Shown here: piece after piece, positions 39,287 to 52,400 of the stretch
How the letters are laid out: each line of letters starts with the position of its first letter
How positions within the stretch are numbered: position 1 is the stretch's first letter
From: Amphiduros pacificus
Taxonomy: Eukaryota; Annelida; Polychaeta; Phyllodocida; Hesionidae
Assembly: GCA_949316495.1 (NCBI GenBank)
Contig: OX439004.1
Location: 42,270,447 to 42,334,446, forward strand
Direction: 5' to 3'
Length of the DNA stretch: 64,000 nt
Position numbers and translations under genes: made by a program
Notes under the pieces: model-generated
What the model saw: the letters and a program-made list of their open reading frames with translations, nothing else
Databases searched by the model: none
Told to the model about the DNA's origin: nothing

Positions 39287-39643
39287 TTGCTCATGAGCCA
39301 GACACAACCACCAAACAATCAGGATGCCCGAGCGACGGCACCGCAACACCTTTGCAGTACGTGTGGCAAATTCTACACAACTAAGAGAGCTCTGCTCCGC
39401 CACGCCAAGTCAACACACGCGACTCTACTCAAGAGATACCAGTGCGAGTATTGCCACACAGTCTACACCAGACTGGACAATTTAAGGAGGCATTTAAAGC
39501 CGAACCAACTATGTTCCCTCCTAAATGAAAATAACATACACGTATTAGAAGCGGGACCCCAACATGGGACTGATCCTGACAAGCGAGTTCCCGGCAACCT
39601 CAAAAATGAGGTCCAAAGGGAACCCCCACAAAACAGTAAGTGA
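39287..39643 (+). CDS. two C2H2 zinc-finger reading frame, possible exon
   Basis: This 118-aa frame has two fingers: CSTCGKFYTTKRALLRHAKSTH (full C-x2-C-x12-H-x4-H) and CEYCHTVYTRLDNLRRHLKPNQLC, where Cys could serve as last ligand. Just before the stop the sequence reads ACA followed by GTAAGTGA, a good splice donor at 39640, so the frame may continue in another exon. It lies on the same strand between the GIY-YIG remnant and the hammerhead ribozyme and could belong to the retroelement. A host origin is also possible. Confidence 0.45.
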   Translation: MLMSQTQPPNNQDARATAPQHLCSTCGKFYTTKRALLRHAKSTHATLLKRYQCEYCHTVYTRLDNLRRHLKPNQLCSLLNENNIHVLEAGPQHGTDPDKRVPGNLKNEVQREPPQNSK

Positions 39644-39649
39644 CACACA

Positions 39650-40511
39650 CACAAACTTTGAATCGAGATTCTGTAAACACACAGAACAACAGATTCTAAA
39701 CACCTACTTAACCGAATACTTCCAATCTTTCCAGACACCGAGGAAGAAGAGGGAGTGAAAGGGGAGATCGAAGGAGAGACCACCCATACTTCTCCTTCTG
39801 CAGGAACACTTCCCCTTAAGTTATCCCACGAGCTCCATGGACTCATTTAATATTAATGAGCTCCTAGAACTACCCTGAGACAGAAACCAACTTTTCACTA
39901 GAACCCAAATATTTCTAAATAAAATCTTCTTTAGAAAACTAAGGTTTCTCTGTATGAGTCTTCACCAAACATTGTTGAAGTATCGTAACACCACAATACA
40001 CAACTGCCCCCCCCCCCCCCCCCCAAGAAATTGACTGAAAAAACGGTCAAAAGCCCAACAAAAATTAAGGTATTCATCCTATGCATATCTTTATTGCAAA
40101 CGATCCCACAACCCAAAAAAGAAACGGGAGCAATAAAAATTCATTTTCAAAATGGAGATTCTTACCCCATGCCGGGGCTGTGCGAACCTCAAATTAAACG
40201 AACTAGTCCATGGCTTCAAGGGAGAGGGTCTGAAAATTTAAAAATATTAAATAGCGATTCAAAAAACATCCAAATTGACCAAAGAAAGTCATAAAAACCT
40301 CCAAAGATAACGCATAAAATGCACAAATACACATACAATCACTCCCAAACAGGGAGTACACTACGCACCGTGAAAATAGGGGTTGTCCCACATCACCTCC
40401 ACTTGGTAACTAAGGGAAACCAAAACAACACCTCCATCCAGGAGGTGCTACAGGTGAGGTGCCCAGCACCTCCACCTAATCCAATATAAACCAGGCATAG
40501 GATAACACAGT
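39650..40511. other. no gene; region between C2H2 frame and ribozyme
   Basis: It contains an 18-C run at 40007-40024 and purine-rich sequence with low coding signal. If the Penelope-like assignment is right, this is its non-coding end region. Confidence 0.4.
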
Positions 40512-40576
40512 CAGTCCTCATCCAACTGATGAGATCACAACCGATCGAAACCATTGTTGGTATTGGCCCGGGACTG
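40512..40576 (+). ncRNA. hammerhead ribozyme (minimal, short stem III)
   Basis: All core parts are present. CTGATGA is at 40526-40532. Stem II GATC (40533-40536) pairs with GATC (40543-40546) around the loop ACAACC. GAAA is at 40547-40550. The short stem III is ACCA/TGGT with loop TTGT (40550-40561), followed by A40562 as the cleavage position (GUA). Stem I is CCAA/TTGG (40522-40525 with 40563-40566) and, past a 4x4 internal loop, CAGTCC/GGACTG (40512-40517 with 40571-40576). A short stem III is typical of hammerheads in Penelope-like elements and retrozymes. A GIY-YIG remnant lies 1.5 kb upstream on the same strand. Confidence 0.85.
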
Positions 40577-41103
40577 CGAATGTTGTCGACCTCGTTTTAG
40601 GATTCGTTGACTCTTTCACTTCATGTTATGGGTGATCTCATTAAGTACATATCAACATACTAGCTTGCTATGAAGCCAACATCCTACCCGATCACTTTCC
40701 ATCTGTCTTCTCCAGAAATGCATGCACTCCAGTCACTGACTTTCTTTGTTTTATTACAATTTTCTGTTTTATGAGTTCAATATATAAAATGTGTCTGGAC
40801 ATTATATGACACACCTCATATTCAATGTAAATAATAACATCAGAACATATAGAACTGAAATATTTTTTGTTATGGCAGAAATAAAAAAATAATGACTTTA
40901 TACAAGAAACAAAGGTGAAATCTTCATGTTGGGATTTTATTTAAGTTATATCAAAGTCAGAACATATCATTTTCTTATTTTTTTATTTTTTATTTTTAAT
41001 AGTTCCAAATGTTTCAGAATTAACATGTGTATCACAGGTCTGATGATATAATTTGACCTTTTCTCATGGCAAGATTGCTCACTGAACATTTTGCCTGGAT
41101 CTA
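40577..41103. other. no recognised gene
   Basis: AT-rich, with no frame or repeat that I can support. Confidence 0.5.
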
Positions 41104-41321
41104 CATTTCAAAATATACAATACCGGCTCTACTAGCACAGTTGGTAGAGTGCAGGATCTGTGCCTTTAATGGTTATATAAGTGGAGGGCGGGAGGTGGTG
41201 GGTTCGACTCCCACTGCTGGCAGTGTTACTTTCACACTGATTAAAAGGCTCCAAAGTCGACCTGATATGGCCATAGTTGTAGAAAGGGTCGTAAAAACAC
41301 CATTTCATTTCAAAATATACA
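41104..41321 (+). mobile_element. complete tRNA-derived SINE, family 2, with 16-bp target duplication
   Basis: A perfect direct repeat CATTTCAAAATATACA lies at 41104-41119 and 41306-41321. The 186-bp body between has box A TAGCACAGTTGGTAGAG, box B GGTTCGACTCCC, the GTGTTACTTTCACACTG block and the end GTAAAAACACCATTT. The perfect duplication suggests a recent insertion. This copy defines the family for those at 16040, 20085, 26405 and 38215. Confidence 0.9.
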
Positions 41322-43080
41322 TGAACCTATCCAAGGTATTATTATAACAATTCAATAACCCTTAACATATCTGGGACACACCATATCCCCCCCCCCCTGA
41401 ATAGTCAAATGACCAGCCCCTGACATGATGCAAGTTTGTTTATGTTTACACTCTGAAAAGTACCCATTCACATGCTAATCTGTCCGTGGCAGGGATGAGT
41501 CTTTGACTCAGCCTTGTGAGGAGTGTGCAAAATGTGGAGTTGTCAATATCTGACATCAGGTCACATGTCACCTGAATGTGTATTCCTCTGTTTTCCAGTA
41601 GGATCAGCCAAAAATACATGTACTCAAATGTGCAAAGATCACCTCCTGGAAATGGTGCCAAAGCCTCCAAATAATTCTCCAGTTTCACTGTTGTTTAAAC
41701 ACTATTAATAATATAGAATTGGACTTTCTATATTCAAAAATATTACAATCATTATTTTAATTGTCAAATAACATCACAAATTAAATAATGAAATATGTGT
41801 AGTAATAATACTGAGATGTGTGTGTAGTAATTTGCCCACTATTTTAGACATGTGAAAGTGACCACACACCCCACTAATTTGAGTACGAATCTAAGAAAGC
41901 AATTATTCTAAGCATGATGCCAGCTCACATTTTTAATCTCTACAGCTGGTACACTGACTTGAGAAATTGTGTGCCCCCAGTGTTCAATTGCTCTTCATAT
42001 TTTAAAAGAACCTTAAGGCAATGTTACACCCCACTAAACATTGGATTAAAAGGGTATTCTGTGGAACACTTCATTTCCTCAATTCCCTCTACAGGATCAC
42101 TGATTTTCTGATTTTTATGTCATGTTTATTTAAATTTGGGAAGAAATATGAATCAGTATGTGACTTGGGTAAGTTTTGAAACATTTAAAGCATTCATGAA
42201 ACCACAGAGGTCACAGGCATTTTTACAGAGGTTTGGGGTATGCTTAAATGGTGTGTGGCCATGAAACTGTGATACAAGCAAGCTATCTCACTAAAATTAA
42301 CCAAAATACACTGACCATGATTATTGTGTTTTGATTAAAGTGCCAAGTACTGCCAGTACTCTTTTGACCACCAGGTGGCCACATGTATACAATCATGTGA
42401 CCTCTATTGTGGTCTGTCAGGGTGTTAGGCCTGGACCATTGGACAAACATTAATGAACAAACAGGGCTCTGTAAGCCAAATCACTCCATTGTCCCAATTT
42501 AGGGTGCCCCACTGTTAGAAAGACTTTACTAAGCAGGTGTTTGCACAAAATCACTGGTCAGCTGGTTTAGCTGAAGACTCGTCCACTTTCAAATGGCACA
42601 GAAGTATATGTAGGGGAAATATGATGGGTAATAACTTTTGATCACAAAGTTTAGGGTATAAACATTTATATTATGCAAGGAAAATGTGCTTGAAATGCTT
42701 TCATGAATGCTTGAATGCATTTATATAGAATTTTATAGAAAGAAATATACACTTTAAGATCATGAAAGTTAAATGTACAACTTCATGCATGGTAGAAAGA
42801 TTTTCTCATCCAAGGTTGTGATTTCAGCTTGCATCCCTTTAGCTGTATCTGACAGATGGGAGAATTAACATTGCATTGTTAATGTTCTGCTTCTGCCTCA
42901 TGTCTGGTTTAATCAGGCATGATGTCTTTTGCCATATTTATATTATTATAAGTAATAGATTCTTAACACAAACTTACAATTTTCGTCAATATTTGGCAAT
43001 GATTTTACGACGCTAATATGCATAATCTTAATAAATATTTATTCGTGCTATGTAATACAATGATTTCTTTAAATGATAAT
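41322..43080. other. no recognised gene
   Basis: A frame at 41446-41688 (minus) has no recognisable domain. TTTATT at 43037-43042 gives AATAAA on the minus strand, about 40 bp after the stop of the NmrA-like gene. Otherwise nothing is seen. Confidence 0.45.
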
Positions 43081-44767
<1,687 letters not shown>

Positions 44768-45689
44768 TCTCAATAAAAAAACAATATACTGTAAGATATT
44801 TATATCTGACTCACAAACTTCTAGGCAAACCAATGTAGAGTAACACACAAGCACCACACACTAGCTGAAGAATATACAGGAGAAACTGCTTTTTTGGGGA
44901 TGTCTGAGGCTAATTCTATAAGGTCAGTGAAGCAGGGTTTCTTTCATATTGAGGGAGAAATCAAGTTCACTCAGGTGTGATAATACATGCTTCTATTGTG
45001 ACCAGACATGAAGCTCCCATTCATGTGAATTAGTTCGGTATTTGCAAATATGAATGGAAATGTCGTTGAAAATAAGAAATCTTTCCCAGACCAACTAAAT
45101 ATCTTGTACAACCACAAAGTTTAAAACCTATTTGTTCCATCTTGGCCTCTTCGGTATTTACAAGAAAGGTCATTATTAAGGAATGAAACCAATGACAATT
45201 TTGAGCAAATAAAAACATTTGCAAGGAATGCGAGGATATCTTGTGATCACACTGCCAAAGTCCTAGTTTAACTGTCTCAAAGGTTATCAGAATTCAGCGA
45301 AACCTCACACATTCTTTACACCAATCTCTCGACATTCCTTTCTATTATTCCAGATTACAGCCATTGAAATGTATCATCAGAAATGGTATCTCTATATTAC
45401 TTCTGACTCAGTATCGCTTTTGTGACAGAACACCCAGATAACATCTTCAAAGATGACAAATTGTTTTGGATTTTATGTGTTGGTATTAGCGACCTTTTCA
45501 GCACTGTTCAGGCTATATCAGGTCAGAGAGGCCTGTCACCAGGTCTCAATGCCCTAAGAGTGACTGGGGATCTTTCTTTTGCAATATCACATAAACATGA
45601 TAACACAAAATCCAGACTTGAATAAATAGCCATGGAGCACTGATTGCAGTGAGAAACAACTCAATAGCAGATATCCACCCTTTTCGAAC
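44768..45689. other. upstream of NmrA-like gene, no gene seen
   Basis: It presumably holds the promoter and 5' UTR of the NmrA-like gene, but no motif is clear. 45490-45530 has weak similarity to the body of SINE family 2 (CGACCTTTTCAGCACTGTTC). Confidence 0.4.
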
Positions 45690-45810
45690 ATACATCACGA
45701 CTCTTAAGTGCTTGTCCCAAGCTGGATTTGAACCGCAGACCTTTAGCATAGGAGATAGATGTCTATCCAAAGTAACCACATCCCACGCCCGCGCCACCCC
45801 ATGAATGTAA
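45690..45810 (-). mobile_element. third tRNA-like SINE or tRNA pseudogene
   Basis: On the minus strand a GGGGTGGCGCGGGCGTGG head is followed, about 60 bp on, by a perfect box B GGTTCAAATCC. The acceptor stem does not pair as a full tRNA, so a tRNA-derived repeat is more likely than a working tRNA gene. Confidence 0.45.
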
Positions 45811-46057
45811 CCACTTGTTGTAGTTTCAATACATACGGGAGAGGGAAGAGGGCCTGGTACCACCAGTCAATATTATTATCGGCAACTGAATCATACTTTT
45901 AAACCATGTTATTTAAAAACCATGCCTGTGGTGATGCATGAACAGTCAAATAGAATAGAATGATAGAATTCGGGAATAATCTGGTCTACGTGCACATGGC
46001 ATAAAGAAATTAAAAGGGTCACGTCATGATATATTTATGGAGGTGTAATTTTATATA

Positions 46058-46232
<175 letters not shown>

Positions 46233-46402
46233 GGTGTTGGTTAGCAACAATCCTGAGCTAAAATAAGTCGTCAGATATGATATTATAATGAAAGAATTGT
46301 TTATAATTTGTCATGTTTGTAAGATGTTTTATAACATAGGCATCAGAGATGCAGCAACCCTCAGCCCTGGTAACTTACTGTACGTCATTCACTTTTGAAT
46401 GT

Positions 46403-49400
46403 TTATAGTGCTGCCCAGATAGCCTTGTGATAAGAATAATATGTCTCTGAAACATTCACTTGTAAATGTGGAATATTGGAATATATATGGTCAATAAGTG
46501 TCTTACTATTTGTAGTTGGTTTTGTAACTAACTGGGAGAGACCATGTGTGTGAAAAAAAGACATAATTGATTTTTTGTCAGAGGTATTGTCAAATATGTC
46601 AATATTAAAGTCCCCCAAGACAATGATCCAGTCATTAAGCATCTGGTGCTGGTTAATTATTGTGTCCATGTGAGTAAGCAACTGGGCTAAAGGAGAAGGT
46701 GGTGGCTTATATATCCCAATAATCCAGATGAGGTTTGCATTTTGATATGTAGAGCAAATCATAATTTCAATTTGATCAATGTTGGCAATAATTGGTGGTG
46801 CAAAAAGGAAACTTGGCTTTTCATACAGTGCCATTCCGTGGTAAGGCCTGTGACTGCTACATGGTTGTTCATCATTCCTGTGTTGAAGATATCCTTTGAT
46901 ATCAGTGTCAGTGTCACTGTTCATAAAACGGGTTTCAGCACAAATAATTAGGTTGGCTGCGGTTAAGCTGATGTCTGCCTGAATGTCCTGAAGGTGCCTA
47001 TGCAAGGATTGTGCATTGACAAATGCAATTCTCACAGTTTTATTTACATTGTGAAGGAAGGTTAATGTTGCGGGTATATACAGTTGTTGTAATCTTTTCA
47101 TTTCATCCATAACATCCTTGCTTATGGATATTTTCTCTGGCTTGAAATTCACGAGAAAAAGCTTGGATAAATATTTAGCTCTACTGATAGCAACATAGTG
47201 AGCATGTGGCTCAGATCTCCCTTGAAAGTCAATAACAATTTCTTCACATGATTCTCCTTGGGCCCTCCACACTGTTTTAGCCTCTGCAGGCCTGAGAGGA
47301 AATTGTGTCCTTCTTATTTCAATATTTTTCGTGTATGTGAATTGGCATGTTGTTGTCAATATGGGTGTCCACATCCTGTTTATATTGCGGTTATACATTG
47401 ACCTGTGTTCCTGCCTGGTAAGAAGGCCAATTTCAGGGTCTGGGAAATGTACCCATATTACACCTTTTGCATGTGATCCTGTCACCTCAAACTTCTTAAC
47501 AGTGCAAGAAGCGCCATTTGTGAGCCCATCCTCTGTTCGGACATTTATACTTATATCAGCTTGTAGACCCTGAGCCAAGCGTAACACTGAATACAGCTGT
47601 TTAGATTTTTGGGGAGGGAGCTGAGACACTTTATCTAAGATAATGATTCTACGTGCGGGACTCACATCAGATACCACGGAGTCTAAGCATTTAATTTCCA
47701 TTTTATCGTCTTTTGCTGACATGTATCTCTGTAAGTTGTGTGCATCAACCTTCATATTTGACATACAGATGTGAGGTAGAATATATGGGTATGATGCTGA
47801 TGAAGATGTAATGATTCTTTCTGACAGACGCTCTATATCTTGAGAAGTGTGTCTTCCTTCTCTGAGCCTGTTTAAAAGCTGTGCAAACTCACTGCTGTCT
47901 TGCCTCATGATCTGTGTTAACTGGTACATGTAAAAATGCTTTTGCCACAAATTACTTGCAAGAGATTGTATTCCAGCTGTTTGATGCTGAAATATCCAAG
48001 AATCTCCAACTGGTTTCAATTGATGTAGGTCCCCTATTGCAATGATGGAAAGTCCATTAAAGTCTAAAGGACTACCTGTAATTTCTTGCAGTCTCTTGTG
48101 TATTTGGGCAAGCATACGAGACCCCACCATGGAAATTTCATCTATAAACACAAATTTAATTTCTGAAAGTTGTGTCCTCATTGTGTTTAATCTGTCCGAA
48201 TCTAATGGTCCAAATTTTGATTGGGCTGGAGGAATCTTTAGACCGGAATGAACAGTATTGCCTTTCAGTAAGAAAGCAGCTTTTCCTGTTGGTGCAAGCA
48301 AAAGGATTTTTGGTTTGTCTGGATCTATTCCTGGCCCTTGGTTTAAATGCTTAAGTATACCTTGGTATAGCAGTTTTGACAACTTAGTTTTGCCAACTCC
48401 TGCTCCTCCAGACAAGAAGAGGTAAACTGGCTCATTTGATGTTTTTACGTGATACAGGGTTGAATAGTAAAATTCTATTTGGCCTTTGTTCAATGTTCTC
48501 ATTTCTTGACGATAATCTTCATCTTTCATTTCATGGTTTGCAAGAATAACTTCATCATTTGGAATTGGTAAATTTAAATCTGTTATAAGATCATATTGGA
48601 ATTCAGATTCTAATCCTGGAGGGTTCAAAATGGTATCATCCTCTTCATCTTGTAATTCAACATGACGCTGACTTGGTGCTACAGCATCCCAAGATTCCTC
48701 TAAGTCATCATGTTCTATCCGGTGAATAGCTTCTTCCACTTCTTCAGACTTTGGGTCATATACCTGCTTTTCTTTCACAATTCGGTCTTGCTTCTGCAAA
48801 ATAATATGGGTATTTAAGTGCAAGTGTGAAATACATATCAATGGAAATTGAAGGAACAGAAAAAAAATGAACCATAAATTACCTGCATATATGACTGTTG
48901 ATATGTTTCATGTTCTCCAAGCAATTCATCTTCATCATGCCAGGCAGTATAAAGCATGATTTGTTCATGGTAGTACTGTTCTGCTTGTGATTTCTTGTTA
49001 AAATGACATGTTCTTAAGATGACTGGTTTCTGAAATTAGATTACAACATACTGTAATGCATGCATGGTCTCATAAAAATGTGAGATATTGTATACCAAAA
49101 TATACATTCAACTCAACAACTCTATAAATGGAAACAAATTTACCTTTCTTTTGTGGTAGATGATGCTATTTTCCTTTTTAGCTGTATTTCTATTTAGCTG
49201 TTTATCACTATCATCATTTTTCTCATCTACATCTGAGTTGGATTTGTCTAAATCATCTTCTAATGAATCTTTGTCATTCACTTCTGGCAGATATTGATCT
49301 AGTGTATTTTTAGGCTGAGATCTTCTTTCTGTTGGATTTGAATACTTGCAGTCATACCAGGTTACAAATTCAGCCAGTGAAATATCTTGAATGTCTTGTG

Positions 49401-52400
49401 GTCTCTGTGTGTACTTATTGATTAATGAATTGGATTCCACATTTTCATCATCATTTTTCATTTGTTGTATGATGTGCTGGGGTTTCAAAAGAAATATTCT
49501 ATCCTCAGGAAGATTAGTATTTACAAATACAACACGTCTTGAGGAACATCTCATTTTCAATTGAAGCAGGATGTAGACTGCTTCCTGTGCACTCACCTCG
49601 ACTGAATTTAGAAAATGATTTCCTACTGTTCTTAGCTGATGTCTGATGTCAATATTTCCTTTTCCAACCTCTTCTGATGCTTTACGCAGAAGCTCACTAA
49701 GGCCCCTTTGGCTTTTAGTAATGTATGAAGCCACATAAGAAGCACATTTGTAAATGTTCAAGATGAACTGTATATCAATGTTAGCTCTCCAGGCTAGTAA
49801 TACTGGTCTGCTGTATGCATTTGCCCTAATTTCATTTGGGGATCTCTTTAAAAAGATAGAAGTAGAGGTGATGGAGGCTCTGACTGCTTTAATGTAATCT
49901 TCTTCTGTCACCTCAAGTTGATTAAGTAGATCTGAAAAGGAAATATCTTTACCCATCTTCATATCATTAAGTTGTGAATAGATCTTCTTCCATATCTTTT
50001 TATATGAGTCTTTATCTTCCTCTGGATTTAAAGGGTGAAGAATAACAGTATGTGGCATTGGAGGTAGTGGGTAATTGAAACGGCATTGAAATTGTTTGCC
50101 TTTTCTGCAGGTATGGGAATGGCTGTGCAACTGGTATTGTACAAATGCTGCTAGCTCTGGGTCCTCTTCCTGTGTGGGAAGGTGGCATGTTATGTATTTA
50201 TCAATGAAGTTGGCTACTTCCTGGTTGGAATTTTGTTCTATATTGGGTGCATCCTCTACCCAGAGAAGACAGTGGATATGTGGGCTGCAATAAAGTGGGT
50301 TGATAATGATTGAAACATGGTTAAAAATATAAGGAAGACCAAATTGTCAAATTAACTCAAACATAATGGAAAAACTGAAATTCATTTACCTGCCACGGTG
50401 CTGGAACTCAACTCTATAGAAGTAATCAACCAACTTTCCAAGAGGGTCCAGCTTTGACTTTAGAAAGGCAAACAAGTGTTGCACTTGAAAGTCAAACTGT
50501 CTGGCACATGTAACTGGATCACTTCTGATGAGTCTTGACTTGTCTAACCACGACATTTGCCGCAGTTGTATATCTGTGTAAACAGTGTGATCTACAAGTT
50601 CTCCCAAAATCCTCAAAAGATGTAGCCAACGGGTCTCTGCTGCAGAAAAACTGGTGAAGAAAGTTGCTGCACCCAAAGATCTAATCATAGCAAATAGATC
50701 CTTGCTCACTGACTGAAAATAAGGAGGGGAGCCTCGTACAGGGCTCAGGAACTTGTAGGCTACATCTTTATGTATGAACTGTTCCATGTTTACATTGTTT
50801 TTGCACATACCAGCATTTAATGTTAAACCACGTGATTTGCACTTTCTCATTGCTATTTGTGCTTGGCTTAACATTCTTTTCATCTGGATTTTTTTTAGTT
50901 TAAAAAGAATGTTATCTGTGGAACAAGCTACACGACGGTCATCCCTTCTTACTTCTGATTTGTAAATTTCACTCAGATATACAGGTGTTTTTCTTTCCTG
51001 GTTATCAGGTCTTCTGTGTCCAACAAATATATTTGGGTATGCCAATTCCTCAGAGTATTTGTCTGTGAAAACACTTAATGGCATGTTATTTTGTCCAGGG
51101 GCAAATGTGTAAACTATGTCTCTTTCTGTTTCCTCTACAAAGTCTGGAGAGGTTAACATAGTGTCCATTACCCCAGGTACAAGGTTTTCATTATCATCTG
51201 CCTCACTCCACTTATCTTCTTCATCTTCATTAGGATTATTATTCAGTGGAGGATGAGTTGTAATTTCTGGTGAAACTTCATTTACTGTAGGGCTTGTGAT
51301 ATCACTTATGATATTTGCATGCTGACTTCTCGTAGAAAAATCCTTGTGCTCCTGATTAGAAATAGGAGCAATTTCAGCATCATGTGTGCAAGTTTGTCCT
51401 ATAGAATCTGAAAGGGAAGGAAAGGATTATTGGTTATTTAATCAGTTTATGGTCTCTGGTTATGAGTTGATATTCTTTGTTCAAGATATGCTTAACAATC
51501 GAATATCATTTACTATTTGTTACTCTTCAAGGTATTTTAGCATTATAATTAAAGGTTGAAATCCATATGAAAAATATATGCAGAAGAACTGACCTCTCTC
51601 ATCACAATGGGAAGGATGATCATCTGCAACATAATCGAAAAGGGACAAATCAATAGATATTTAAACATAGATCTCAGAGACAGAAATCAATGAACACTTG
51701 ATCAGTATGTTATCTATACTTTAAACATAACAATTAGTTGTACATAAAGAATGAGCTTACCTGTAGAATCTGTTGTGTCATCAATATTCCAGGTGTCATC
51801 ATACTTAACACCTTCTTCGATAAATAGTGGTCCTTTACTGGAGAGATACCTGGCTGCATCTCTGATTTTGTTCGGTCTCACATTTTCAGACATTACATGA
51901 TTTTTATATTTTAAATTTCTCTTCAACTTAACACGTATGGTGTCTGTTTCTGCTGGAAGTCGTGGTAATGATTTTGATGTAGTAACAGTGTCTGCAGGGA
52001 CATTCACCACATTTCCTCTTATCTTATGTTGGCCACCCCGTGGGGCTGCATATATCTTCATAAAAGGTATTCTTGGAGATAACAGCCTCCATTCCAGCTG
52101 GTGTAAATCTTGTAATTCAGGTGGTACAATTGGAAACTGCATGTTATTTGCTATTGCAGTAGGTGGCATTTTTTTCTGTCTCAAATATGTCAGACATGTG
52201 TTGCATATCCAAAACTTGTTTTGGACAGATACTTTACTAAATTTGTAACATTCATCACATATTGAAGATTTGGGGATTTTAACATTTTCTATATCTTTAA
52301 CACTATGTTGATACCATAACTGGTGACATATTGAACAGACATATTTAGGACCCTGGGTTACTTTCTCATGAAAATCATGTATTAGTTGCGGAATTGTTTT

